In this document: positions 46,441-54,606 of the stretch, piece by piece
Position numbering within the stretch: position 1 is the stretch's first letter
How the letters are laid out: each line of letters opens with the position of its first letter
Assembly: GCF_019264445.1 (NCBI RefSeq)
Contig: NZ_JAHVAB010000057.1
Coordinates: 62,001 to 126,000, forward strand
Origin: Hydrogenophaga sp.
Lineage (GTDB): Bacteria; Pseudomonadota; Gammaproteobacteria; Burkholderiales; Burkholderiaceae_C
DNA length: 64,000 nucleotides
Direction of reading: 5' to 3'
Position numbers and translations under genes: made by a program
The notes under the pieces: generated by a model
The model's database searches: none
What the model saw: the letters and a program-made list of their open reading frames with translations, nothing else
What the model was told of the DNA's origin: nothing

Positions 46441-47319
46441 ATGGCTGGTCAGTGGAACACTGCTCCGGCGGCGGCGTCTCGACAGGCTTCGCTTCGGCTG
46501 TTACTTGCTCGAGTTGACGTCGACCTTAGGTTTCTCTATCCCGCTGTCTGCGCGAGCGCCCCACCCATTGCCCTACATGCAGCGGAAAAACTGGAGCAGC
46601 TTGACAACAGCAGTGTGCTTCGCATTCCGGCCAGGAACGACTTGGAAGCATACCGCCTGCGTTGGCCCAAGGACGCGGTCCAAGCCTACGAAGGGAGCGT
46701 TGCAATAGCGCGGTCCGCTGCTGCCCGACAAATTGCTCAACGATGCGGAACGCAGAAAGTCTGTGTCTCGCCTTGGTGCGAGGGTGGAATGGTCGTTAAG
46801 GTAGGGCAGTCTCTTCTGGTGTCTTCTGAACTATTGGCCAAGCCTGATCTCCCACCAGCACCCGGAAGTTACAGAATAATCTCAATACCTGCGCCGCTCG
46901 GGCGTTCGCGACGCGGACCAGCACACATTGATCTGGACTGTGCTGTTGCACGGACGCAGAGTGGTAGCACGCTGTTGCTTGTTTCACCGCGACTAGTGGA
47001 GATCGGCCGCGCCGATGTCGAAGCAGCGTCTCGCGCGCTCGGTGCCGAGCTGTTCGTCGCGCCACTGAACGAGGTTCGTAGACGGGCACTCAACTTTGTT
47101 TACCTTCACCCGGGGTCTGTCCTAATGCCAGCCGGATGTCTGCAAACACAGACGCTTCTTGCGAGCCGTCTTGGGGTGGAAAACGTTTTGACCGTTCGCA
47201 TCGATCGAAGCTTCAACTACAACGGGGGTTTCGGTGGGCTGGGCTGCATGTCTACTTTTCTCCCCCGAGAGATCTTGGTTGACGGGGGATCAAGAACTCC
47301 AAGCTCAGCTAAGCGATGA
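46441..47319 (+). CDS. Agmatine/arginine deiminase-like guanidine-modifying enzyme
   Basis: The 292-residue protein shows the pentein/guanidine-modifying pattern: an Asp-containing RWPKDAVQAYEG region (about residues 76-87), CEGGM (about 112-116), HIDLD with catalytic-type His162, and a C-terminal NGGFGGLGCMS with catalytic-type Cys269. Members hydrolyse or transfer the guanidine group of arginine, agmatine or peptidyl arginine. It is shorter than agmatine deiminase (about 360). Substrate is unknown; peptidyl-arginine deiminase-like activity on a peptide is possible in this context. The 3' end overlaps the opposite-strand dioxygenase gene by 103 bp. Confidence 0.65.
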   Translation: MAGQWNTAPAAASRQASLRLLLARVDVDLRFLYPAVCASAPPIALHAAEKLEQLDNSSVLRIPARNDLEAYRLRWPKDAVQAYEGSVAIARSAAARQIAQRCGTQKVCVSPWCEGGMVVKVGQSLLVSSELLAKPDLPPAPGSYRIISIPAPLGRSRRGPAHIDLDCAVARTQSGSTLLLVSPRLVEIGRADVEAASRALGAELFVAPLNEVRRRALNFVYLHPGSVLMPAGCLQTQTLLASRLGVENVLTVRIDRSFNYNGGFGGLGCMSTFLPREILVDGGSRTPSSAKR

Positions 47320-48059
47320 ATCCAGCGACTCTGTTCCGAATGCTCTGACGCTCTCCACGAAAGAGGGTACATGCGAACCCCAGCCTCGCGAGCAGCGCGG
47401 TGATTCATCTGCATTTGTGCGTAGAAGGCACGTTCCTCCATTGGATTGCGTGGGTCGGCATAGTAGTTGATCTCAACCATCCGCCGCCCCTGTCGCCCGT
47501 TAAACGAAGCGTGCCAAAGAGGGTGTGCGAAGGCGATAACATCGCCAGGATTCGTGTGTAACACCTGCGCCGGCAGTTCACTACCGGTGAGGCCAAACGA
47601 GTCAAGGGGGGCATAGCACATGAGTCGGTCGCTGCGACCTGCTTGCCGATGAGATCCCGGAAGTACACGCAAGGCGCCATTGCGGGCATCAAGTGCATCG
47701 AGGTACATCAAAAACTTCACGCCCTTGTAGGGAAGGCTTAGGTTGTCGCTGTGCCACTGGGTGTCACCGACATGGCTAGTCCCAGCCACTTGAACGCAAA
47801 TTGTGGACCTGCCGAGCAAGATGCTGGAGACTTCACACAGACGTCGATCAATTGCTAGCGAACCTAACGCCGGACTGTCTTCATCCATCAACAGGCGAAT
47901 CAAGCGACGCTGTTTGCTCGCTCCAGAACGACTCGCCAACCCCATGCACTCGTCAAACTCCGTTGATAGCAGCGCCATCTCTTGCGGTGAGAATAGATTG
48001 CGGAACAATGCATAGCCAAAGGCGCTGAAGAATCGGCGATATTGCTGCTGTGTCTTCAT
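47217..48059 (-). CDS. Phytanoyl-CoA dioxygenase (PhyH)-like Fe(II)/2-oxoglutarate oxygenase
   Basis: The 280-residue protein has the PhyH fold signatures: HSD iron ligands in WHSDNLSLPYKGVK (about residues 102-115), LRVLPGSHRQAG (about 129-140), and a distal His in FAHPLWHASFNGRQGRRM (about 175-192), whose arginines could bind 2-oxoglutarate. Such enzymes hydroxylate small molecules or amino acids. It is the last gene of the alternating-strand cluster. Confidence 0.78.
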   Translation of the reverse strand: MKTQQQYRRFFSAFGYALFRNLFSPQEMALLSTEFDECMGLASRSGASKQRRLIRLLMDEDSPALGSLAIDRRLCEVSSILLGRSTICVQVAGTSHVGDTQWHSDNLSLPYKGVKFLMYLDALDARNGALRVLPGSHRQAGRSDRLMCYAPLDSFGLTGSELPAQVLHTNPGDVIAFAHPLWHASFNGRQGRRMVEINYYADPRNPMEERAFYAQMQMNHRAAREAGVRMYPLSWRASEHSEQSRWIHRLAELGVLDPPSTKISRGRKVDMQPSPPKPPL

Positions 48060-48208
48060 GGGAATCTCGAAATTTCCGATGTCATCCTAGCTCAGCCCGA
48101 GCGCCTTGTCCGCCCAACAGACCCGGGAGTGCGTTTGCTCCGACGTGGGCATCTGCCAAAAAGTGATCTGGAAGGTTCGATCAATGATTCGCATCGACCG
48201 CATCCAGC

Positions 48209-48931
48209 CTACAGAATTCCGTAGAGACGGGCGATGCGGACGGCTGAACGCCGGTCAGGCACCCCCAGCTTGGCATTGAGCCGCTGAAACCGACAGTCGA
48301 TGGTTTTGGCCTCCACATTCATGGTGGCGCCGATGACTTTGCTGCTGTGGCCGGCAGCCTCATGACGCAAGAGGTGCAGGTCGACTTCCGTAAGGCGCAC
48401 TCCTTGGAGTAACTCTTCACGCATGGACTTTGCGATCCACTGATGCAGCTCCATGGCGAGCGCACGCGCCAGCACCCGAACTTGTGGGTAGTTCTCGCCG
48501 CCAAACCTGCCTGAATCAGCTGATCCCAGGCATAGGACGCCCACCCGGGAAAGGCCAACGGGGCTAGGGGCAGGGGCAACCAGGGTAGAGGAGAAGCTGT
48601 GCTCCGCGGCTGCGCGGATGAAGGCATTTTCTTCGGTTGATGAGCAGACCAGGTCGCTGGAGCGGATTGGTTCTGCGTCGGTTGACGCATGCCGTAGCCA
48701 GGGATCGTGTTCGAACCTCCGTTGAGACGCGTAGTCCGCAGCCCACGATGGATCGCAAGCCCACAGGGATCGAAGGGAGGTTCGCGTTGCATCGTCTCGA
48801 AGGCAACTCAGGAAGACGCCGGCATCAGCACCAAGACCTTCCACTGCCTCGTGAAACAGGCTTATCACTTCTCCAGTGGACCCCGCCTCTGCGATCAGCG
48901 GAAGCAGCTGTAAAACGCGAATGTCGTTCAT
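48209..48931 (-). CDS. LuxR-family regulator with autoinducer-binding-like domain
   Basis: The 240-residue protein has an N-terminal domain (about 10-165) of the autoinducer-binding type, containing WAADYASQRRFEHDPWLRHA. The C-terminal LuxR HTH (about 175-240) contains LTEVDLHLLRHEAAGHSSKVIGATMNV and a recognition-helix region VEAKTIDCRFQRLNAKLGV. No LuxI synthase is present in the window, so it is a LuxR solo here. It follows the 145-residue unknown gene by 34 bp. It could control the 41-48 kb cluster or the desaturase genes. Confidence 0.78.
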   Translation of the reverse strand: MNDIRVLQLLPLIAEAGSTGEVISLFHEAVEGLGADAGVFLSCLRDDATRTSLRSLWACDPSWAADYASQRRFEHDPWLRHASTDAEPIRSSDLVCSSTEENAFIRAAAEHSFSSTLVAPAPSPVGLSRVGVLCLGSADSGRFGGENYPQVRVLARALAMELHQWIAKSMREELLQGVRLTEVDLHLLRHEAAGHSSKVIGATMNVEAKTIDCRFQRLNAKLGVPDRRSAVRIARLYGIL

Positions 48932-48965
48932 GGCTGCATGCTCGCTCGACCGATATCCGCTGCCT

Positions 48966-49403
48966 TCAGCGATAGTCTGCGAATGCTGCATGACCTGCGC
49001 GAACCAGCTTGCTGAATAGCAGGCCATCTTCAAAGCGAAGTGGCTCAACCGCACACCAGTGGTCGAAGGTCTTCACGTCACCAAACACCATCGTCTGCAC
49101 CAGCCGCATGCCCACACCTTGACGTTGGGTGCGCTCCATCAACAGACCGTAGTTGGTGGCGCGCAGCAGGATGGATACAGCGCCATCAACGGTGGCCAGC
49201 AACGTATCTCCCGGCGCTGCAATTGCAGCATTTCGGTTCCGAGTCAAAACGGAAGAATCAGCACGCTTTGCGACCAGCGCCGAGCGCTTGGCACCCAGAG
49301 GGCGAGCGGGCGCGTCGATGGGATCGATGCGGCGTTTGACCGAGGTTCTGGACAACACGGTTGGTGCTAATGCCATCACCATGGGAGTCTGAAAATTGTT
49401 CAT
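48966..49403 (-). CDS. Unknown 145-residue protein upstream of luxR
   Basis: The ATG at 49403 gives a protein with a basic N-terminal half (KRRIDPIDAPARPLGAKRSALVAKR) and a hydrophobic-charged C-terminal half (ATVDGAVSILLRATNYGLLMERT and MVFGDVKTFDHWCAVEPLRFEDGLLFS). It is not LuxI-like: it lacks the conserved residues and is too short. Tight linkage to luxR suggests a shared function. No family recognised. Confidence 0.55.
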   Translation of the reverse strand: MNNFQTPMVMALAPTVLSRTSVKRRIDPIDAPARPLGAKRSALVAKRADSSVLTRNRNAAIAAPGDTLLATVDGAVSILLRATNYGLLMERTQRQGVGMRLVQTMVFGDVKTFDHWCAVEPLRFEDGLLFSKLVRAGHAAFADYR

Positions 49404-49441
49404 CTCCGCCCCTGCAGATCGGGTTGACCGACAGGCCACGC

Positions 49442-49453
49442 GGTGCTGGCACC
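49442..49453. promoter_or_regulatory. Palindrome upstream of the luxR operon, candidate operator
   Basis: GGTGC and GCACC flank a TG spacer about 39 bp upstream of the 49403 start codon, where an operator could lie. It is short and could be chance; it does not match the canonical 20-bp lux box. Confidence 0.3.
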
Positions 49454-49603
49454 GAGTGACCCCCGCTTCAAGTCTCAACTGACTGGATAGAGGGGAGGGT
49501 AGACAAACGCGTCGCGCGATGTCAAAGGAAATCCGGTCAGGGTGATCAAATCTGCAGCTGGGTCAATCCCGCTAAACGACGACTACCCAATGCACGCGGC
49601 TCG

Positions 49604-50017
49604 TCAAATCACTGCGGGTGCGCTGCTTTGGCTCAAAGCCTCCAGCAACATAAACGCATCGTCGGCCCGATTCACGGGGATGAACAGGTGATCGTGGTGA
49701 AAGGCGGCGACCGCATTGCAAGGGATGCCTGCTCTGGCCAGGGCTGTGGCGATCATGGCCAGAAAGCCGATGGCTTCCAGCGACGAATGCACGGTGAGCG
49801 TGATGAGTTTGGCCTCGAAGATGTAGGGCACTTTGGCCTGAACTGCTTGGGAGCGTTCCACGATGGCCGTCAGTCCTTCTGATTCCCTGAAGGTGCAGAT
49901 GGGAGAGAAGTCAACAGGGAGGCAGTGATCCTGGAAGGTGCAGTAGACGTAGGTCTCTGGCCGAAGCTCAGGGGCCATCAATTTCTGCAGCCGAACTTGG
50001 TCTTTTTCTCCGCTCAT
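49604..50017 (-). CDS. ACT-domain protein
   Basis: The 137-residue protein has the two-part ACT arrangement of the DUF2241/ACT_7 type. LRPETYVYCTFQ and ICTFRESEGLTAIVER lie in the first half. KLITLTVHSSLEAIGFLAMIATALARAGIPCNAVAAFHHDHLFIPV lies in the second. ACT domains bind amino acids and regulate metabolism. The ATG at 50017 is used; the longer frame has no family similarity. It is divergent from the desaturase gene with a 266-bp gap. Confidence 0.78.
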   Translation of the reverse strand: MSGEKDQVRLQKLMAPELRPETYVYCTFQDHCLPVDFSPICTFRESEGLTAIVERSQAVQAKVPYIFEAKLITLTVHSSLEAIGFLAMIATALARAGIPCNAVAAFHHDHLFIPVNRADDAFMLLEALSQSSAPAVI

Positions 50018-50283
50018 CCGATGGTCTCCTGCGCACGGCAATGGTGTTGGCTTTCGGTACTGATTATGGGCGGCTGGCGTTCGTCCGGCACATGCACAAG
50101 TGCGCAGTTGCGCCACCGAATGGGTCGGTTTAGCTGAATTGACGCACGGCCAAAGTTCCTAAACTCCGGCGTCCAAGAGGGATCTGCTGCTACCGTCTGG
50201 CGCAGCCTGGAACAGTCTCCCGCCAACCACTGCTTTGACCGCCGGGCATCACACGGCAAAGCACAGTGAGAAGGAGTGTCCAC

Positions 50284-51228
50284 ATGGCACCGACTTCCGA
50301 AGTCCTCGTGGACATGGCCGATCTTCGAGACCAATTGAGGCAGCAGGGCAGCCCCTACAGCGAATTGTTCAAGCTGCGTCCTGCGCGGGTGCTGCTCGAT
50401 ATTGCGTTCGATTGGGCCTTGATTCTGGGCGCAGTCGCCGCTGTCGTTTGGATCGATGCCGTGCTTGCGCCGTTGTCCGCGCTGGTGATCGCCAATCGGC
50501 AAAGGGCACTGGGCAACATCCTGCACGACGCGGGTCACCGGAATATCTTGCGAGAAAAAGGTCGGAACGATCTTGTCGCTCGTGCACTGGTGGCGCCAAT
50601 GCTGTTTGCCAGCCTCTCCCGATATCGGGAAACACATTTCCAGCACCACCTGGAGTTGGGCCGCACGCAAGGTGACCCCGACCTGATACCGGGGCAGGAA
50701 AATCTGCCATCGCTTTGGGTGGTCAGTTTCACCAGGTGCTTGCTCTCATGGCCTACCTGGCTAGGCTCACTGAGCGGTCACCTGTTCCTGAAGGAGGTCA
50801 GCGTGCGGAGCAAAGCCTTCATCTTGGGATGGTGGGTAGGCCTCCTCGGTGTCCTGGCCCTGTTGGGTGGTGGCGATTTTGCGTTGGCTTTTGTGTTGCT
50901 ATGGCTAATTGCGCGGGCGACGTTCTTCCATTGCATCACCACCTTTCGCGAGATGTGCGATCACTTCGGACTGCAGCCGGGTGGGGTGTTTGGCTTCACT
51001 CGTGACATGGTCTGTCACGGCCCCTGGCGCTGGACCATTCATCCGCGCAACAACGGCTACCACCTCACCCACCATCTGTTGCCAGCGGTTCCGTACTACC
51101 GACTTCCCGAAGCTCACGCACTGCTGTGTCAGTTGCCCATGTTCGAGGATCGATCACACATCTGCCGCGCCTACTTTCGCACCGCGAATGCGGTGATAGC
51201 CGATTGGCAGAGCAGGGCGGCGAAGTGA
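50284..51228 (+). CDS. Membrane fatty-acid desaturase/hydroxylase-like enzyme
   Basis: The 314-residue integral membrane protein has three histidine boxes: HDAGH (about residues 80-84), HFQHH (about 118-122) and HLTHH (about 260-264). These bind the diiron centre of desaturases and related hydroxylases. Hydrophobic helices lie between the boxes (about 40-75 and 180-215). A strong Shine-Dalgarno (AAGGAG at 50271) precedes the ATG at 50284. The stop overlaps the transporter start (ATGA), so the two are co-translated. Substrate could be a lipid or a small organic molecule. Confidence 0.78.
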   Translation: MAPTSEVLVDMADLRDQLRQQGSPYSELFKLRPARVLLDIAFDWALILGAVAAVVWIDAVLAPLSALVIANRQRALGNILHDAGHRNILREKGRNDLVARALVAPMLFASLSRYRETHFQHHLELGRTQGDPDLIPGQENLPSLWVVSFTRCLLSWPTWLGSLSGHLFLKEVSVRSKAFILGWWVGLLGVLALLGGGDFALAFVLLWLIARATFFHCITTFREMCDHFGLQPGGVFGFTRDMVCHGPWRWTIHPRNNGYHLTHHLLPAVPYYRLPEAHALLCQLPMFEDRSHICRAYFRTANAVIADWQSRAAK

Positions 51229-52490
51229 TGGATCGCGTCCTGAGCAGCGTCCAGATCGCGGCGTTGTTGGTGTCGGCCAGCTACGGCATCGGCTTCTTGT
51301 TCGGCTCTGGGGAGCTGGCCCTGACCCACGGGATGGCAGGAAGCATCTACGGCATTGCCACTGGGTTCGGCATGCTCGCACTTGCACTGGTGGCAAAGCC
51401 TTTGTGGAGGTCTGGCTTGTCAGTGTGGGACTTGTTTGGGCGTGCCTACGGCACACAACTGCGCGGCTTGGTGGCGGCGCTGTCTCTGGTCTGGATGGCA
51501 GGTGTGCTCGCCGCACAGATTCATGGCGGAGTGGCTGTCGCCCGCTTGCTGGGAGTACCCGATCCGCATGGACTGATCGTCGTGCTGGGGCTGATCTACG
51601 CTGCAGCACAGATGAGCTTGCGCATCGCGTCGGGCGTCTTTGCTGGATGTCTCCTGTTGAGCGGGTTGGTTCTGGTGTACGCGCTCGTAGCTGCTGATGG
51701 GCTGGCACTCTACCTGGGGGCAGTACCTAGATTTGTGGAGGATCTGGATACCTTCAGTCCAACACAACTGGGCACCATGTCGCTCGCCGTTTGCCTACTG
51801 GTTGTCACGGGGGCCGACTATCACCAGTTCGTGATGTCTGGTCGAACCGCCCGGAACGCCGTGGTCGGGTGCGCCATGGCCGGACTGGCGCTGATTCTCA
51901 TTGGGTTCTTGCCAGCGGCTGTTGTGATGGCCATGCAGTCAGGCGGTGTGCTGGCGGACATGCCAGATGGCAAGCAAGTCATCCCCTGGGCGTTGTCCCA
52001 CGCCGTAGGCGGCCTTGCTGGGGGACTGGGAGCCGGCATGTTGGTCGCACTGTCTCTTGCTGCGCTGGGTTCGGGTGCGGCGATTCTGCGGGCCATGGCA
52101 TCCGCGATGAGTACGACCCCGACGGGCAAGAGCCGACCCAGGCTTGCTTCGGCCGCAGCACTCTTCATCGGCGCTGCACTTGCCTCGCGAGATCAGGGCA
52201 TCGTAGAAACCATGGTGTCGGTCAACATCATTTACCTGGCCAGCGTCGGTGTTTGCTTTGCTGCGCTGCTGGCAGATATCAGCCTCACGCACCAGCGTGC
52301 CAGGGCCACCGTTGTCGCGGGGCTTGTCGTGTCTGGATGCGTTTATGCAGCAAGTTGGCTGGGTCTGTTGGCCCCGCAGGCTGACGCTCTCTCGCTGGGC
52401 GCCGGACTTGCAGCATCAATGGGTGTTGCAGTCGGCTTTGGCCTTGTCGCTGGCCACCAGCGGGCTGACGTGACGAAGTCTTGTCGCTGA
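51228..52490 (+). CDS. LeuT-fold transporter (sodium:solute symporter-like)
   Basis: The 420-residue protein has about 12 hydrophobic helices and an N-terminal SASYGIGFLFGSGELALTHG motif (about residues 16-35) typical of sodium:solute/NCS1-type LeuT-fold carriers. It likely moves a small organic substrate across the inner membrane. Coupled to the desaturase gene by a 4-bp overlap. Its 3' end overlaps the convergent LysR gene by 75 bp. Confidence 0.65.
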   Translation: MDRVLSSVQIAALLVSASYGIGFLFGSGELALTHGMAGSIYGIATGFGMLALALVAKPLWRSGLSVWDLFGRAYGTQLRGLVAALSLVWMAGVLAAQIHGGVAVARLLGVPDPHGLIVVLGLIYAAAQMSLRIASGVFAGCLLLSGLVLVYALVAADGLALYLGAVPRFVEDLDTFSPTQLGTMSLAVCLLVVTGADYHQFVMSGRTARNAVVGCAMAGLALILIGFLPAAVVMAMQSGGVLADMPDGKQVIPWALSHAVGGLAGGLGAGMLVALSLAALGSGAAILRAMASAMSTTPTGKSRPRLASAAALFIGAALASRDQGIVETMVSVNIIYLASVGVCFAALLADISLTHQRARATVVAGLVVSGCVYAASWLGLLAPQADALSLGAGLAASMGVAVGFGLVAGHQRADVTKSCR

Positions 52491-53426
52491 GTCGCCCGAC
52501 CCTGCCACCACCTCCACAGAATCGTCAACTGCGCGCGAAACCAGCTCTCGCTGAGCCACCTTGACGATCAGCGCAGTGATGTCGTGAGCCAAAGGCGGTT
52601 CGAGTTCCCAGTGGTGCCAGTAGAGATCGACCATGACCCCGTGGTTGGGGCACAGGTCAATGAGCCGTCCACTGTCGACCAATGCTTGGGCCTGGGTGCT
52701 CGGTATCAGGCCATAGCCAGCACCCATTGCCACTCCCTCCAGCAAGGCCACTGGCGAAGGTAGAAAGTGTTTCGCGTACCGGTCAATCGAAAACCCGAAT
52801 CGGCTTTTCAGGAAGTCGTCATGCAGAGAATCTTTTCGATTGAAGAGAACGGCAGGTGCAGCGAGAACCGACGGAACAGTCAATCCGTCTGGAAAGGCGC
52901 TCTGCGCGAATTCAGACGTTGAATAGCAGCGGTACTCCATGGCGCCGAGACATTCGGCCACGAAGCCGTCGGCTGCTTTGGGACTGGTCGATATGCACCC
53001 AATGACTTCGCCACGTGAAAGCAACTGAGAAGTGTGATCCTGGTCGTCTGCAATCACTTCCAGGGCCACAAGCTGGCTCAGAAGGAGTTCCTTCAACACC
53101 TCTGGAAACCATGTGGCCAATGAATCAGCATTGACAGCAATGGACAGGGGTACAGGGGCATGTGGTTTGGGTCGAGGCACCAGCTCCTGCAAGGCCGAGC
53201 CTTCCAAAATCCGCAACGCCTTCACGTGGCGGAGGAGCACTTCTCCCGCTGGGGTGGGGGACACTGGCCGATCCCGAAGCACCAGAACTGTAGACAACGA
53301 TTCTTCGAGTGCCTTGATTCGTTGGGAGACGGCACCCCTTGTGATGCTCAATGCAGTTGCCGCTTTTTCAAAGCTCTGCTGCTCAATCACCACAGCAAAA
53401 GTTTCCAACTGATCACGATCCAGCAT
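52416..53426 (-). CDS. LysR-family regulator, ArgP/IciA-like
   Basis: The 336-residue protein has the ArgP-type N-terminal HTH (MLDRDQLETFAVVIEQQSFEKAA... SQRIKALEE, residues 1-60). The effector-binding domain contains the IciA-like IAVNADSLATWFPEVL segment (about residues 95-110). ArgP-type regulators sense basic amino acids and often control exporters. Here the convergent neighbour is a transporter, and the ACT protein also suggests amino-acid sensing. The ATG at 53426 is preferred. Confidence 0.82.
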   Translation of the reverse strand: MLDRDQLETFAVVIEQQSFEKAATALSITRGAVSQRIKALEESLSTVLVLRDRPVSPTPAGEVLLRHVKALRILEGSALQELVPRPKPHAPVPLSIAVNADSLATWFPEVLKELLLSQLVALEVIADDQDHTSQLLSRGEVIGCISTSPKAADGFVAECLGAMEYRCYSTSEFAQSAFPDGLTVPSVLAAPAVLFNRKDSLHDDFLKSRFGFSIDRYAKHFLPSPVALLEGVAMGAGYGLIPSTQAQALVDSGRLIDLCPNHGVMVDLYWHHWELEPPLAHDITALIVKVAQRELVSRAVDDSVEVVAGSGDSATRLRHVSPLVASDKAKADCNTH

Positions 53427-53672
53427 GGGTATCTCCCGATGTCTGGCTGACGCGGTTGCCAACCTGCGCCATTTAGGGGGTCAAGCAGAAAATGTGTCGA
53501 TGGCTTTCAGGTGTCAATCGCTTCCGACAAGTTACGAGCGGTATCGAGTATTTGCCGATTCAAGACGGAAAGGCCAAATGGTGGTGCACAAAAATTACAC
53601 TCGGTTGCCGTGCGGACTGAATCGTTTAGCGCGAAGTGGCACTCTTGAGCGACCAGATGAAGGAGGTGCTCC

Positions 53673-53972
53673 ATGTGGCTTTTGGTCGCTCGTGAACCGA
53701 GACAAGATGCCCCCCATTGGCCGGGCAGAACAAGTCTTGCTGCGCTGGACGCGGTTGCGTGGCCTCTGGCCGCCGTTTTCTCGATCCTGCTGTCGAATCA
53801 GCCGCTCGGAGTCGTCGGCCCTGTGTTGACCGTCGCGGCTTTAGCGCTATCGGCGGTCCGGCTTCGCAGCGCCATCTCTTTCAACCACCGGTACCACTTC
53901 ACCACCTGGCGATGGGGTGGGGTAGTTATCGGTCTGCTGATGATGGGCTTTGCCCTCAGGCTTGCCGCTTGA
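53673..53972 (+). CDS. Small two-helix membrane protein, plasmid type
   Basis: The 99-residue product has a hydrophilic N-terminus with REPRQDAPHWPG, two hydrophobic segments (about residues 27-60 and 82-97) and a conserved-looking NHRYHFTTWRWG stretch between them. Its 3' half overlaps the opposite-strand gene at 53847-54224. I have no defined function for it; a plasmid-backbone membrane protein is inferred. Confidence 0.5.
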   Translation: MWLLVAREPRQDAPHWPGRTSLAALDAVAWPLAAVFSILLSNQPLGVVGPVLTVAALALSAVRLRSAISFNHRYHFTTWRWGGVVIGLLMMGFALRLAA

Positions 53973-54224
53973 GGGCTGAGAGAGGCGGGGGGCGCTGATT
54001 CCGAAGCGGGCCGGATCATGAAGCCACTCAATCGTGTTGCGCCAGACCTTTCGGCGCCACGGGCGTGGCTGGGCCCAAGGGAAGGCGTATCGGGTTCGAA
54101 AGGCACCGGTAGCGTCTTGTCCCAATACGATCATGAGCATGTCCGCGCGCTTGGCGTCTGAATCGTGGATGACCAGATCGCCTGGCTGCCACTGTGTGGT
54201 GTTCGGATCGTGAATCAGGCCCAT
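53847..54224 (-). CDS. Hypothetical plasmid/ICE protein downstream of alpA-like gene
   Basis: The 125-residue product begins with a compact domain: WQPGDLVIHDSDAKRADMLMIVLGQD (about residues 10-35). The rest is basic, with the tail low-complexity. It follows the AlpA-like gene by 24 bp and is probably co-transcribed with it. No defined function. Confidence 0.55.
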   Translation of the reverse strand: MGLIHDPNTTQWQPGDLVIHDSDAKRADMLMIVLGQDATGAFRTRYAFPWAQPRPWRRKVWRNTIEWLHDPARFGISAPRLSQPSSGKPEGKAHHQQTDNYPTPSPGGEVVPVVERDGAAKPDRR

Positions 54225-54248
54225 GCCACCCCCCACTCAGTGTTTCAC

Positions 54249-54479
54249 TCAGTGAGCCGCCATCGGACGGCTCTCGCTCCACGCTTCAATGTCGGTGCTC
54301 CGCCATGCGATGGCATGGGAAGTCAGGCGCACCGGGCTGGGAAACTGTTTGCTTGCGATCAACCTGTAGATGGTTGACCGTCCAAGCCCCGTGATCTTCA
54401 TGACCGCGTGCATTCGCAAGAAGACAAGCGCAGGCTGATCTCGATGGTCGGTCAATGAGCTTGTTTGAAGATGTTGCAT
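54249..54479 (-). CDS. AlpA-like MerR-type HTH regulator
   Basis: The 76-residue protein is an excisionase/AlpA-like DNA-binding protein: FLRMHAVMKITGLGRSTIYRLIASKQFPSPVRL (about residues 20-52) followed by WRSTDIEAW (about 60-68). Such proteins control mobile-element genes and excision. An integrase was not found in the window, so a regulatory role is preferred. Confidence 0.8.
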   Translation of the reverse strand: MQHLQTSSLTDHRDQPALVFLRMHAVMKITGLGRSTIYRLIASKQFPSPVRLTSHAIAWRSTDIEAWSESRPMAAH

Positions 54480-54606
54480 GGCGCACCCCTGATAGAAGCG
54501 ACGCCTTCACTATGGGGCAGAGAATCCGGCGCTGGCCGCTGGATTCAGCCGAAAATCATGCAGCCAAGTGGCTCTCGACGACTGTTCGATGATGCGTATA
54601 AGCGGG

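Noticed and set aside
48966-49403. LuxI-type autoinducer synthase
   Set aside because: Too short and lacking the conserved LuxI residues.
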